64,000 nt of DNA, taken from contig OY763323.1 of NCBI GenBank assembly GCA_963667375.1, forward strand, positions 3,534,001-3,598,000, in the 5' to 3' direction. The notes under the pieces were generated by a model. It was given only the letters and a program-made list of their open reading frames with translations. It was not told the origin of the DNA and did not search any database. A program made the translations under genes and the position numbers. The DNA is from G963556115 sp963667375 (GTDB taxonomy: Bacteria; Planctomycetota; SZUA-567). Below are positions 26,840 to 35,340 of the stretch, one piece after another; within the stretch, counting starts at the first letter, position 1; each line of letters begins with the position of its first letter.

Positions 26840-27271
26840 TTAGTCCTCAATCTCGATACCCATACTACGAGCAGTACCGGCAATAATGCGCACTGCCTGA
26901 TCGACGTCACGAGCGTTGAGGTCATTCTTTTTAACTTCAACAATTTCCTCGAGTTGCTTACGAGAAACCTTACCTACTTTTTTGCGGTTGGGCTCACCTG
27001 ATCCGCTCTCGATTCCGAGAGCTTTCAACAAGAGAACAGCAGCTGGAGGACTTTTGATGATGAAATCAAAGGATTTATCGGCATATACACTGATTTCTAC
27101 AGGACAAACAGTCCCCTTCATTTCAGCAGTAGCAGCGTTAAATCTCTGAACAAATTCTCCAACAGGAACCTGATGCTGACCTAGAGCAGGACCAACAGGA
27201 GGTGCTGGTGTTGCCGCGCCACCTGGAACCTGCAACTTGATAAGTGCAACCACTTCTTTTACTTTGGCCAT
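26840..27271 (-). CDS. rplK: 50S ribosomal protein L11
   Basis: 143 residues. It starts with KEVVALIKLQVPGGAATPAPPVGPALGQHQVP, the conserved Pro-rich rRNA/thiostrepton-contact segment (with GEFVQRFNAATAE), and ends in ARDVDQAVRIIAGTARSMGI. It helps form the GTPase-associated centre. It follows nusG after a 145-bp gap, in which I see no gene. Confidence 0.97.
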   Translation of the reverse strand: MAKVKEVVALIKLQVPGGAATPAPPVGPALGQHQVPVGEFVQRFNAATAEMKGTVCPVEISVYADKSFDFIIKSPPAAVLLLKALGIESGSGEPNRKKVGKVSRKQLEEIVEVKKNDLNARDVDQAVRIIAGTARSMGIEIED

Positions 27272-27416
27272 AATTCAAACTACTCCAAAACATATGGGCC
27301 TGAAGCCGACCCAATTATTTAAAACAGCAGTGTCCACCATTCCCAGCAAGTGCGTAATGCCAGGCAACACCGCTAAATACAGGAAAGAAAACGCACATCC
27401 GGGCATCACTCCAGAA

Positions 27417-27947
27417 TCAAGTTCTCTCCACCTGATAAAACTCAAGTTCAACCGGTGTTGAACGTCCGAAGATGTGTACAACCACCCGCACCACACCTTT
27501 TTCAGGATATACTTCCTCAACCAGTCCCTCAAAATTCTCAAAAGGACCTTCTTTAATTCTAACCTTATGCCCGGCCTCAAATTCAACCTTTGGCTTTGGT
27601 TTTTCTTTTTCACTGTCAACGCTATCAAGAATACGGTTAATCTCTTCCTCTGGAAGCGGAACCGGCTCGTGAGGGTTGGCACTTACAAATCCGCTCACCC
27701 CGCTGGTATCATTGATAACATACCACGCTTCGTCAGAGAAATCCATCTCAATAAACAGATAACCGGGGTAGGTCTTCTGCTCAACAATCCGCTTCTTACC
27801 GGAGCGGATCTCCTGAACACTCTCCTTGGGGATAAGAATCTCACGAATCTGGTCGCCAAGGCCTTTACTCTTTATCTGCTCCAGCATGAGATTCCGAATT
27901 TTTTCTTCCCGCTCAGGCTGAACCTTAACTGTATACCATGTACCCAT
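27417..27947 (-). CDS. nusG: Transcription termination/antitermination factor NusG
   Basis: 176 residues. The N-terminal NGN domain is clear (WYTVKVQPEREEKIRNLMLE, YPGYLFIEMDF), as is the C-terminal KOW domain (HKVRIKEGPFENFEGLVEE). A short acidic linker (VDSEKEKPKPK) joins them. NusG binds the RNA polymerase clamp and couples to Rho or ribosome. It follows secE by 121 bp, the usual order. Confidence 0.96.
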   Translation of the reverse strand: MGTWYTVKVQPEREEKIRNLMLEQIKSKGLGDQIREILIPKESVQEIRSGKKRIVEQKTYPGYLFIEMDFSDEAWYVINDTSGVSGFVSANPHEPVPLPEEEINRILDSVDSEKEKPKPKVEFEAGHKVRIKEGPFENFEGLVEEVYPEKGVVRVVVHIFGRSTPVELEFYQVERT

Positions 27948-28068
27948 TTAGATACCCCTTTTTAATACTATATGCAACAGATCTTAGCACGCAACCAGTA
28001 AACTACAATCTTTTTCGGATTTACCGGTAAACCGCAAAGTTCTGATATGTTCTGCCAACAAAAATAAC

Positions 28069-28506
28069 CTACGCCAGAAGCCACTGCAGAAGATGCTTGG
28101 CCAGGACATTTTCCAGAATAGTATCCACCAGTCCAATATAAATTGTCAGGAAGATAACGGTTACGATCACAACATAAGTTGCGCCCCAGGCCTCTGCCTT
28201 GGGATCGAACAGCGGCAGTGCATCCGGCCATACGACCTTACGCAGCTCAACATCCACATCAATCAGAAAATCACTGCTCTTAACTGAAAAATATGACAGA
28301 TACACAGAAAAAGCCGTAATCGCCAAGAAGATAATTATCGCACCGATAAATGCATGATTCAAAAACAGAGAAGACAAAGATGCACTTGACGCATCCTCAA
28401 TAGACAACTGCCATCTGTACCAACTGAATCCTGAGTAAAGTGCCAGGATAACCCCGATAACAACCGCGCCGGCTCTGGTCACCTTCCCTTGCTTTTCCTT
28501 ATGCAT
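28069..28506 (-). CDS. secE: Preprotein translocase subunit SecE
   Basis: 145 residues from ATG 28506 (GGGGA 7 bases upstream); the upstream in-frame extension is not supported. Two N-terminal membrane helices (AGAVVIGVILALYSGF, AFIGAIIIFLAITAFSVYL) precede the SecE core DVDVELRKVVWPD and the final helix (AWGATYVVIVTVIFLTIYIGLVD). Three helices are the E. coli-type plan; many bacteria have one. SecE clamps SecY in the inner membrane. It lies between tRNA-Trp and nusG. Confidence 0.93.
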   Translation of the reverse strand: MHKEKQGKVTRAGAVVIGVILALYSGFSWYRWQLSIEDASSASLSSLFLNHAFIGAIIIFLAITAFSVYLSYFSVKSSDFLIDVDVELRKVVWPDALPLFDPKAEAWGATYVVIVTVIFLTIYIGLVDTILENVLAKHLLQWLLA

Positions 28507-28632
28507 CACTGTCCCCGCTTCTATATAAATATTATATGAAATAAAATAAACACCCGCCACACAGCAGCAATTCAAGCCAACAGCCAGCAACCCGAATTGT
28601 CACCAACAAGTGATAACCTATAAATAGACTTA

Positions 28633-28663
28633 TGTAGAGTGCCATCAGCAACGGCACTCTACA
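28633..28663 (-). other. Hairpin between tRNA-Trp and secE
   Basis: TGTAGAGTGCC and GGCACTCTACA make a perfect 11-bp stem with a nine-base loop, between secE and tRNA-Trp. No U-run follows on the minus strand. It probably protects or separates tRNA and mRNA parts during processing of the shared transcript. Confidence 0.5.
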
Positions 28664-28687
28664 AGACTTTACAACCTGCATAATGTT

Positions 28688-28763
28688 TGGCAGGGGCGGA
28701 GGGACTTGAACCCCCAGCCGCTGGTTTTGGAAACCAGTGCTCTGCCAATTGAGCTACACCCCT
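28688..28763 (-). tRNA. tRNA-Trp(CCA)
   Basis: The minus strand folds as a cloverleaf of 76 bases: acceptor AGGGGTG/CGCCCCT, D-arm TAGCTCAATTGGCAGAGC, anticodon stem CTGGT/ACCAG with loop TTCCAAA (anticodon CCA), T-loop GTTCAAGTC, discriminator G and encoded CCA. It is located between tuf and secE, a common arrangement. Confidence 0.97.
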
Positions 28764-28864
28764 GCATTAATACATTGAGTGACCCGACCAATGCCCTAAC
28801 CAAGTTCAGAAAATCGGGTCACAAATTATAATTCCTCTACACTGCCAAGAGCAGTCAAGTTTTA

Positions 28865-30067
28865 CTATTCGAGGATTGTAGTTACAACACCTGAACCAAC
28901 GGTTCTGCCACCTTCACGGATAGCGAAACGCAGCTGCTCTTCCATAGCGATAGCATCAATCAGCTCAATATCCATAGTGATGTTATCACCAGGCATTACC
29001 ATCTCTACGCCTTCTGGAAGGATAGCCTTACCAGTCACGTCGGTAGTACGGAAGTAGAACTGTGGACGGTAACCGTTGAAGAATGGAGTGTGACGACCAC
29101 CTTCTTCTGAAGTCAGCACATATACCTCACCCTTGAACTTCTTGTGTGGAGTAATGCTGTTTGGAGCACAAAGCACCATACCGCGGCTTACCGCGCTCTT
29201 TTCAATACCACGAAGAAGAACACCAAGGTTATCACCTGGAACACCCTTGTCAAGTGTCTTCTGGAACATCTCAACACCGGTACATACTGTATCCTGAGTT
29301 ACACCCAGACCAACAATCTGAACCTTGTCCTGCATCTTGATAGTACCACGCTCTACACGGCCGGTTACTACTGTACCACGACCCTTGATGCTGAATACGT
29401 CCTCGATAGGCATCAGGAATGGTTTGTCATCTTCACGCTCTGGAATATCGAAGTAGTCGTCCATGGTATCAAGAAGAAGCTTGATGCCGCTGGTCTCGTC
29501 AGCTGGGTTCTCAATTGCCTTAAGCGCAGAACCTCTGATGATTGGAAGATCGTCACCTGGGAAATCATACTTGTTCAGCAGTTCACGGATCTCCATCTCA
29601 ACCAGTTCAACCAGCTCTTCTTCACCTTCCATCAGGTCGCACTTGTTAAGGAAAACAAGTACCTTTGGCACTGCTACCTGACGTGCAAGAAGGATGTGTT
29701 CACGAGTCTGTGGCATAGGACCTGATGGTGCTTCAACAACAAGAATAGCACCGTCCATCTGAGCCGCACCGGTAATCATGTTCTTTACATAGTCAGCGTG
29801 TCCTGGGCAGTCAACGTGAGCGTAGTGACGGTTTTCAGATTCGTACTCAACGTGTGAAGTAGCAATAGTAAGAATCTTGGTAGCATCACGACGACCCTGT
29901 GATTCAGAAGCCTTAGCAACTTCATCATAAGCAATAGCCGCACCACCGTAAAGGTGAGCAGATACTGATGTAAGAGCCGCTGTTGTTGTTGTCTTACCAT
30001 GGTCAACGTGACCAATTGTACCAACGTTGATGTGTGGCTTGGTTCTCTGGAATGTTTCTTTTGCCAT
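28865..30067 (-). CDS. tuf: Elongation factor Tu
   Basis: 400 residues. P-loop GHVDHGKT, DCPGHADY and NKCD of the GTPase domain and the usual beta-barrel domains are intact. The switch I segment is unusual: the standard RGITI sequence is replaced by TKILTI inside a segment (ASESQGRRDATKILTIATS) about five residues longer than in E. coli; the Mg-coordinating Thr is retained. EF-Tu delivers aminoacyl-tRNA to the ribosome. It follows tRNA-Thr and precedes tRNA-Trp, all from the promoter at 30550-30579. Confidence 0.97.
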   Translation of the reverse strand: MAKETFQRTKPHINVGTIGHVDHGKTTTTAALTSVSAHLYGGAAIAYDEVAKASESQGRRDATKILTIATSHVEYESENRHYAHVDCPGHADYVKNMITGAAQMDGAILVVEAPSGPMPQTREHILLARQVAVPKVLVFLNKCDLMEGEEELVELVEMEIRELLNKYDFPGDDLPIIRGSALKAIENPADETSGIKLLLDTMDDYFDIPEREDDKPFLMPIEDVFSIKGRGTVVTGRVERGTIKMQDKVQIVGLGVTQDTVCTGVEMFQKTLDKGVPGDNLGVLLRGIEKSAVSRGMVLCAPNSITPHKKFKGEVYVLTSEEGGRHTPFFNGYRPQFYFRTTDVTGKAILPEGVEMVMPGDNITMDIELIDAIAMEEQLRFAIREGGRTVGSGVVTTILE

Positions 30068-30456
30068 TGGATTTCTCCTAAAATAAATATCTTAATACCC
30101 AAAACAATATTATAAAATAAAAGGCTTTGTTAAAATCAACTTTCACACAAGCCGCAATTCACATCAAGGTCATAACCGCCGCGCCATAGTTTATAATTCC
30201 GCCGACTACACTCTAAACCACAGACAGAAAAGAAATTACAAAAAACTGCCGTTCTGAACGAGTGTCATTATTTACAGCAGACGGTTGAGTTGAAATAATA
30301 CACAAAAAAAAGGATTTTTCAATGAGAAATCCGTTATTCTCATCAAAAAACCAGATTTAAGCCAAAGCCAATAACTGTATTAACAACCCAAGACGCTCTT
30401 GTCACAACCGCTAACAAAGCCGGAAAACAACGGTTGAGACCGTTTAGAATTAAAAA

Positions 30457-30532
<76 letters not shown>

Positions 30533-30549
30533 AATTTCCGAGTGGAAGA

Positions 30550-30579
30550 ATAATATATATAATAGTGGAACATTGTCAA
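30550..30579 (-). promoter_or_regulatory. Promoter of the tRNA-Thr-tuf-tRNA-Trp operon
   Basis: On the minus strand TTGACA (30579-30574) is followed after 16 bases by TATATT (30557-30552) or after 18 bases by TATTAT (30555-30550). The consensus -35 and the short distance to the tRNA fit a strong growth-related promoter. Confidence 0.8.
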
Positions 30580-30582
30580 GCA

Positions 30583-31210
30583 CTTAAGCATTTTTTTTGA
30601 CAATATATTCTTAAAAACTCAGAAAACATATTTACTGCAGAATTAACATCCTCACGTTACCACAATATAACATATTATACCCCAGTTTGTTAGCATATAC
30701 AATTCCCCAAATTAACTTTCAATGTTTTTTTATAGCCGCAACTCGAATTCATGAGGATTTTTTCCATTTATACCCACACAAACCAGACCAGATCTCAGTG
30801 CGCAGTTATAAAAATAACACCAGAACCTATAAAATATTCTGCGATGATTCTGTCAGTCCCAGTTACTTGCAATAAAACATCATCCTCAGCTTATTCCCCA
30901 CGCCCAATATCTGCCCGATCTCAATACCAAGTTTTTACCAATAAACAGCTAGATACTACTCTGAGATGAAGACATGCTCACATCTCACCATACTGCCGGT
31001 TATTTAAATCTGCTCTCCCCGAAAAATTATAGAGTCAACAACGAAATACCCCGGTATCAGCAGCGGTGCTCTATATAAATGCAGCATAATTACCTAGTTA
31101 AAACCGAATAATAAGGACAATAATCTTTTAAAATCAGATCCTAATAACCAGACAATAACCTGGTAAACTCAGCTCATTTATAAAAACACATCTTTTTTTA
31201 CTTTTATCTA
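30583..31210. other. Intergenic region between core cluster and tRNA-Lys
   Basis: About 630 AT-rich bases with no supported coding sequence, RNA gene or repeat. It borders the accessory region; short open frames here lack ribosome binding sites and codon structure. Confidence 0.5.
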
Positions 31211-31238
31211 TTGACAATATCACCAATTCCCATATACT
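31211..31238 (+). promoter_or_regulatory. Promoter of tRNA-Lys
   Basis: TTGACA at 31211-31216, a 16-base spacer and TATACT at 31233-31238 form a near-consensus sigma-70 promoter whose start would lie near 31245, about 30 bases before the tRNA. Confidence 0.75.
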
Positions 31239-31274
31239 TCTTGAACATTCGTTACTAACGGATAAAAAATATTT

Positions 31275-31351
31275 GCCCGCTTAGCTCAGCTGGCTAGAGC
31301 AATTGACTCTTAATCAATAGGTCCACGGTTCGAATCCGTGAGCGGGTACCA
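31275..31351 (+). tRNA. tRNA-Lys(CTT), integration target
   Basis: 77-base cloverleaf: acceptor GCCCGCT/AGCGGGT, D-arm TAGCTCAGCTGGCTAGAGC, anticodon stem ATTGA/TCAAT with loop CTCTTAA (anticodon CTT), T-arm CACGG-TTCGAAT-CCGTG, discriminator A and encoded CCA. Its 3' half from 31306 is repeated exactly at 52637-52688 and its last bases recur at 37600-37622, which marks it as the attachment site of the integrase gene that ends inside it. Confidence 0.97.
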
Positions 31352-32784
31352 AGACTAGAAGCCGTTAATTCTTTACTATCTAAAGAGTTAACGGCTTTTT
31401 CTTTAACACAATCTCCCTTATTAACCCTCCCCTCAAAATCACCAATTTTAGCCATTTTTGAGCAATTTTTACCCGAATAATCCCCCTTATTATACCCCTC
31501 ATTTTCAGGAATAATATTTGCAATATTATCAGTCCCATTCCGCACAACCTTGCTAACACCAAACTCCGGCAACATACCAATAGCAGAAGCCTTATCCTCA
31601 ATCAGAATATGCGTATAATAATTCATGGTAAGATCAATACTGCTATGACGCATTAAACGCTGCGCAACCTGCGGCTGTACCCCACTTTTTGCCAGCATTG
31701 TACAAAAGGTATGCCTCAAGCTATGAAAATCAGCCTTTCCATAGTCGTTTTCATAAGCGACACCAGCTTCTGTTAAATCTACTTTCAACATCTTCGCCCC
31801 TGCACCAGCCTGCATACCATTAAAAGCTTGCACATGAGGTAGTGCCGGATTACGAGTAAAATAACCTCTAAGAGCTGTCAACTCAGCCTTCTTTAATGGT
31901 AATATTACAGTTTTACTATTTTTAGCATTCTTTGCTCTAACTGTAACGATACCCATATCCAAATCAAAATCAGACCTACTCAGTGTCTTGATTTCATTGT
32001 ATCTCAAACCAGTAGTAAGTGCGATTCTATACACCAATGACCTTTCCTCACCAGTTAACCCATGATGCACTTCAGAACAGACAGTAGCTTCAAGCAAAGA
32101 ATTTATTTCGCCCTCACTCAATGCCCTCCTCTTAACCTTCATATCCGAATTAAGCTTTAGCTTATGAATACCCTTCATTGGGTTTTCTGCCATATATCCC
32201 TGCCTAGTCATCCAGGTACAAAAACCTTTCAAAGATATAATATTGGAATTAATTTTTCTAATGCTAAGTCCAAGCTCATTAGCACGACTTATATAACAAT
32301 TTACCGACTTCGAAGTGATATCCGAGATATGCGCCCATTTTTCACTGACAATCACATTCGAGCAGTTCTGAATTGTAACCTTTATATGATTCAAGGATAA
32401 CCCTTTAGCTTCAATATGCTTCTTATATTCAGCTAGAATTCCTCCAGAAACCTCATGTATATAATGACTTGATCTTTTAGGTTTCATTTTTTTAGCCACC
32501 ATTAAAGGTTTTGCTTTAACACTATAGGCTAAATCAAGCAATCCTATAGCTGTTAAACGCGCTCTAAGCCGTTCAGACAGGGTTTCAATAAAAGAAGCAC
32601 ATAAAACATCAAAAACGCATCCAGACACTTTAAAATTGATCAAACGCTCAATATTACCGGCTAAAGCCCGTGTCGCGTTTAAATCAGAGAAACCGGCAAA
32701 CTTTCTCCTTATTCCAAGGTGGTCTTTAAATATAAAATAGTACTTATGTTTACCAGATTTACTCTTTGATTTATATATATACAT
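31294..32784 (-). CDS. int: Tyrosine-recombinase integrase of the tRNA-Lys island
   Basis: 496 residues. The N-terminal part has a SAM-like core-binding domain; the catalytic domain has Arg in TGLRYNEIKTL, HSLRHTF, RLMRHSSIDLTMNYYTHI with the nucleophilic Tyr. After about residue 400 a variable tail follows, and the last residues (GTRSRIRTVDLLIKSQLL) are simply the antisense of the tRNA 3' half, so the gene's end depends on where the element is integrated. Start ATG 32784 has GAGGTG upstream. Overlap with tRNA-Lys and the repeated att sequences make it the recombinase that built this region. It looks intact, unlike the two copies at 37.6 and 53 kb. Confidence 0.92.
   Translation of the reverse strand: MYIYKSKSKSGKHKYYFIFKDHLGIRRKFAGFSDLNATRALAGNIERLINFKVSGCVFDVLCASFIETLSERLRARLTAIGLLDLAYSVKAKPLMVAKKMKPKRSSHYIHEVSGGILAEYKKHIEAKGLSLNHIKVTIQNCSNVIVSEKWAHISDITSKSVNCYISRANELGLSIRKINSNIISLKGFCTWMTRQGYMAENPMKGIHKLKLNSDMKVKRRALSEGEINSLLEATVCSEVHHGLTGEERSLVYRIALTTGLRYNEIKTLSRSDFDLDMGIVTVRAKNAKNSKTVILPLKKAELTALRGYFTRNPALPHVQAFNGMQAGAGAKMLKVDLTEAGVAYENDYGKADFHSLRHTFCTMLAKSGVQPQVAQRLMRHSSIDLTMNYYTHILIEDKASAIGMLPEFGVSKVVRNGTDNIANIIPENEGYNKGDYSGKNCSKMAKIGDFEGRVNKGDCVKEKAVNSLDSKELTASSLGTRSRIRTVDLLIKSQLL
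31306..31357. repeat. Attachment site copy 1 (in tRNA-Lys)
   Basis: These 52 bases, from the anticodon to six bases past CCA, are identical to 52637-52688. The integrase 3' end overlaps them on the opposite strand. This is the att core plus flank expected where a tyrosine recombinase integrates at a tRNA 3' end. Confidence 0.85.
31360..31400 (+). terminator. Intrinsic terminator of tRNA-Lys, inside the integrase gene
   Basis: AGCCGTTAA (31360-31368) and TTAACGGCT (31388-31396) pair, with inner TCTTTA/TAAAGA pairing, and TTTT follows. It ends the tRNA transcript on the plus strand while the same bases encode part of the integrase C-terminus on the minus strand. Diverged copies follow both other att copies (near 37625 and 52690). 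Confidence 0.85.
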
Positions 32785-33007
32785 TTAAACACCTCTTTTA
32801 TTGATATAACCCTACTAACAACCTTATTTACTCGATTTTCTAACCATATAACGCTTTTTAAGCTTCCTTAGCAACTTCAAATCATGGATTGTAAAGTGGT
32901 CTAATCTGTCAAGACAAAATAATAGGTTGTTTAAGGTGGAACTTACTCTTGCAGTAATGGAGCGCAGGGCGTAGCCCGAAGCGGAATTACTGCAAGAGTT
33001 CAAACTT

Positions 33008-33898
33008 CTACGCCACATCGTTACTCGCACCTCTCTCGTTAAAATACACCTCTCTCGGCGTGCGCTTGCTCAAGCTGGAGTGCCTTCTCTCGTTATTGTA
33101 ATATTCAAAATACTTCTCCAATGCATCATACGCTGCAAAATAATTTTCATATTCAGTCAGGTAGACTTCTTCATATTTCAAGGTACGCCAGAGACGTTCA
33201 ATCATGATATTATCAAACGCTCTGCCTTTGCCGGACATGCTTATCCAGATCCTGTTTTCTTTCAGCACTTCGGTAAAGCTCTTACTCGTATATTGAGTAC
33301 CCTGATCTGTATTAAAAATCAGTGGATTCGACTCCTCAAGTGCATTCTTCAATGCATTCACACAGAAGCTGCTGTCCATCGCCATAGAAAGCTCCCACGA
33401 AATCACATAGCGGCTATGCCAATCCATAACAGCTGTCAGGTATGCATTACCATAACGTAGTGGAATATAGGTTATATCACTCACCCAGACCTGATCAACC
33501 TTGTCGATATCCATATCACGCAACAGATACGGATATACTTTATGCTCGATGTTTTTAGCGGTGAAATGCTTCTTTGGATATATCGCCTGTAAGCCCATCT
33601 CCCGCATCAAGCGCCTGACTTTATGCCTCCCGATTTCAAAGCCAGCTCTTCTCAAATCATCAGTAATTGTGCGAGAACCTTTAAAAGGATGTTTGAGGAA
33701 TAGATCATCAATCATCTTTTTAATTTCAAAATCATGCTCATCCTCAGCATAAGATTTGTAATAATAGGCAGAGCGTGAGATCTCTAACAGCTCACATTGC
33801 CTTGAGACTGACAGCTTAGCTTTATTTGGCTCAATCATGCTACTCTTTTTCTTAACCGAGAAATTCGTCAGATTTTTTTTTAAGCCAGTCGTTCTCAA
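33008..33898 (-). CDS. IS3-family transposase OrfB (DDE) of IS A
   Basis: 296 residues from an alternative TTG; ATG 33838 (MIEPNKAKLS) is the likelier independent start. The HTH_21-like part (VSRQCELLEISRSAYYYK) is followed by the rve integrase core with WVSDITYIPL (first Asp), LIFNTDQGTQYTS (second Asp) and a late Glu in NIMIERLWRTLKYEEVY. The catalytic triad is complete. It overlaps OrfA by 47 bp at a run of nine A, but in the +1 frame relative to OrfA (see findings). Confidence 0.9.
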   Translation of the reverse strand: MRTTGLKKNLTNFSVKKKSSMIEPNKAKLSVSRQCELLEISRSAYYYKSYAEDEHDFEIKKMIDDLFLKHPFKGSRTITDDLRRAGFEIGRHKVRRLMREMGLQAIYPKKHFTAKNIEHKVYPYLLRDMDIDKVDQVWVSDITYIPLRYGNAYLTAVMDWHSRYVISWELSMAMDSSFCVNALKNALEESNPLIFNTDQGTQYTSKSFTEVLKENRIWISMSGKGRAFDNIMIERLWRTLKYEEVYLTEYENYFAAYDALEKYFEYYNNERRHSSLSKRTPREVYFNERGASNDVA

Positions 33899-34136
33899 TT
33901 TTCAAACGACCAATCTGCTCATATAGCTTTACTTTTTCATCTTCATCTTTGACAACTTTTTTCTTACGTTTATCAGAGAAGATCTCAGGCAGTCCTTCAA
34001 GCATAGATTTCTTCCATTGCCTGATCTGGTTCGGATGAACTTCAAATTTAGCGGATAACTCTGCGATAGATCGATCACCTTTAATCGCTTGCAGAGCGAC
34101 TTTTGCTTTAAAATCAGCAGTAAAACTCTTTCTCAT
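33852..34136 (-). CDS. IS3-family OrfA (helix-turn-helix) of IS A
   Basis: 94 residues: N-terminal HTH_Tnp_1 domain (MRKSFTADFKAKVALQAIKG, IAELSAKFEVHPNQIRQWKK) and a C-terminal leucine-zipper-like helix (KVKLYEQIGRLKIENDWLKKK). It binds the IS ends and, fused to OrfB, forms the transposase. It ends just after the A9 run where frameshifting would occur. Confidence 0.88.
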   Translation of the reverse strand: MRKSFTADFKAKVALQAIKGDRSIAELSAKFEVHPNQIRQWKKSMLEGLPEIFSDKRKKKVVKDEDEKVKLYEQIGRLKIENDWLKKKSDEFLG

Positions 34137-34207
34137 AGATAGTTCCTTTCGCTATAAATATTATTGGAAATATCCACCTTATTCAACTGTACAGTTTTAT
34201 TAGACCA

Positions 34208-34426
34208 TTATATACTCAAGCCGAAGCAGCCAGGCAGTTAGGAGTACCTATTACCACTCTCAGGCAATGGCTTAAGAAGATAAAAGGAACTGATAACAGT
34301 TCTTCAATTGAGATAACTGATTCAGCCAAGGAAATGAGGGCTTTGCGTAAAGAGAATATGAGATTGAGACAAGAGGTTGAAATTTTTAAAAAAGCGACAG
34401 CGTTCTTTGCAAAAGAGAGCTCGTAA
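34208..34426 (+). pseudogene. 5'-truncated IS3 OrfA of IS B
   Basis: The frame is open from the junction base and encodes YTQAEAARQLGVPITTLRQW, the second half of an IS3 OrfA HTH domain, then the zipper helix up to TAA 34424-34426. The start and about 25 codons are missing, cut at the junction with IS A. AAAAAAG at 34388-34394 is the canonical -1 shift site into OrfB. Confidence 0.85.
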
Positions 34427-34473
34427 GGTACGCCTGGGTTAAATCTCACAGTAATAACTTTTCTATTACTGAA

Positions 34474-35313
34474 ATGTGTAAGGCTCTCAAAGTAAGCAGA
34501 AGCGGATATTATAAATACAGGTGCAGAAAACCATCTAAAGCAGAGCGGAAACGCAAATGTATTGCGATGTATGCTCGCGTTTTTCATAAGCGTTCTAGAT
34601 GTATTTATGGATATCGAAAGGTGTATGAGGATTTCAGGAGAGAAGCAACCGGCATGCATTGCTCACGTGAAACTTTACGTAAGGTAATGTCTGCAAACCA
34701 CTTATTTTCTTGTGTTAAAAGTCGTCATAGATATCACCGTATCGAAAAGGATAAAGCCTATAAGTATCCTGACAATATCTTAAGCAGGGATTTCTCATCA
34801 CCTGAGAAGAACAGGAAATGGGTAGGAGATATTACTTATATCTGGACGAAGGAAGGCTGGCTATATTTAGCTGTAGTGATGGATTTATACTCTAGAAAAG
34901 TAATAGGCTGGTCAATGAGCAAAGATGCTAATTCTGATCTGGCTTGCAAAGCTTTAAACAATGCGCTGAAGCTGCGTAATCCAGTAGGAGAACTTCTATA
35001 TCACAGTGACCGAGGAGTCCAATATAGCAGTTATGTATTTCTGAAATTGCTAAAAGATAATGGGCTAAAAGATAATGGGATAACTGGAAGCATGAGCTAT
35101 AAAGCAGACCCATGGAGCAATGCAGTACAGGAAAACTTTTTTCAGAAACTTAAACAAGAATATATTAAGGGCAGAAATTTCATTAGTATCGCTGAAGCAA
35201 AGAGAGAAGTATTCTGGTATATCGAGGTGTTTTACAATATCAGAAGACGTCACAAGTACTTAGGGTATCTCAGCCCAAGCGAGTATGAGAAGAAGCATGA
35301 GGTAGTAGCGTAG
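34474..35313 (+). CDS. IS3-family transposase OrfB of IS B
   Basis: 279 residues from ATG; the frame is open further upstream (RYAWVKSHSNNFSITEM) to the shift site, in the -1 frame relative to OrfA. HTH (MCKALKVSRSGYYKY), then rve core with WVGDITYIWT, LLYHSDRGVQYSS and a late Glu in SNAVQENFFQKLKQEY. A 15-bp tandem duplication at 35050-35079 adds five residues (LKDNG twice) between the second Asp and the Glu, which may harm activity. Without its left end the element should be immobile. Confidence 0.88.
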   Translation: MCKALKVSRSGYYKYRCRKPSKAERKRKCIAMYARVFHKRSRCIYGYRKVYEDFRREATGMHCSRETLRKVMSANHLFSCVKSRHRYHRIEKDKAYKYPDNILSRDFSSPEKNRKWVGDITYIWTKEGWLYLAVVMDLYSRKVIGWSMSKDANSDLACKALNNALKLRNPVGELLYHSDRGVQYSSYVFLKLLKDNGLKDNGITGSMSYKADPWSNAVQENFFQKLKQEYIKGRNFISIAEAKREVFWYIEVFYNIRRRHKYLGYLSPSEYEKKHEVVA

Positions 35314-35340
35314 AAAACGTAAAGTAGGTGTCCACTTTTT

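Larger units (their letters stand above)
32897..34207 (-). mobile_element. IS3-family insertion sequence A
   Basis: 1311 bp. The ends TGGTCTAAT (left, from 32897) and its complement ATTAGACCA (right, ending 34207) are inverted repeats; further matches (AAGGTGGA near each end) lie inside. It encodes OrfA and OrfB on the minus strand. No target duplication is visible: the right side abuts a truncated second IS3 element instead. It lies just upstream of the integrase gene. Confidence 0.85.

Noticed and set aside
30583..31210. Short open frames between tRNA-Thr and tRNA-Lys
   Set aside because: No start signals, no codon bias, AT-rich; treated as non-coding.
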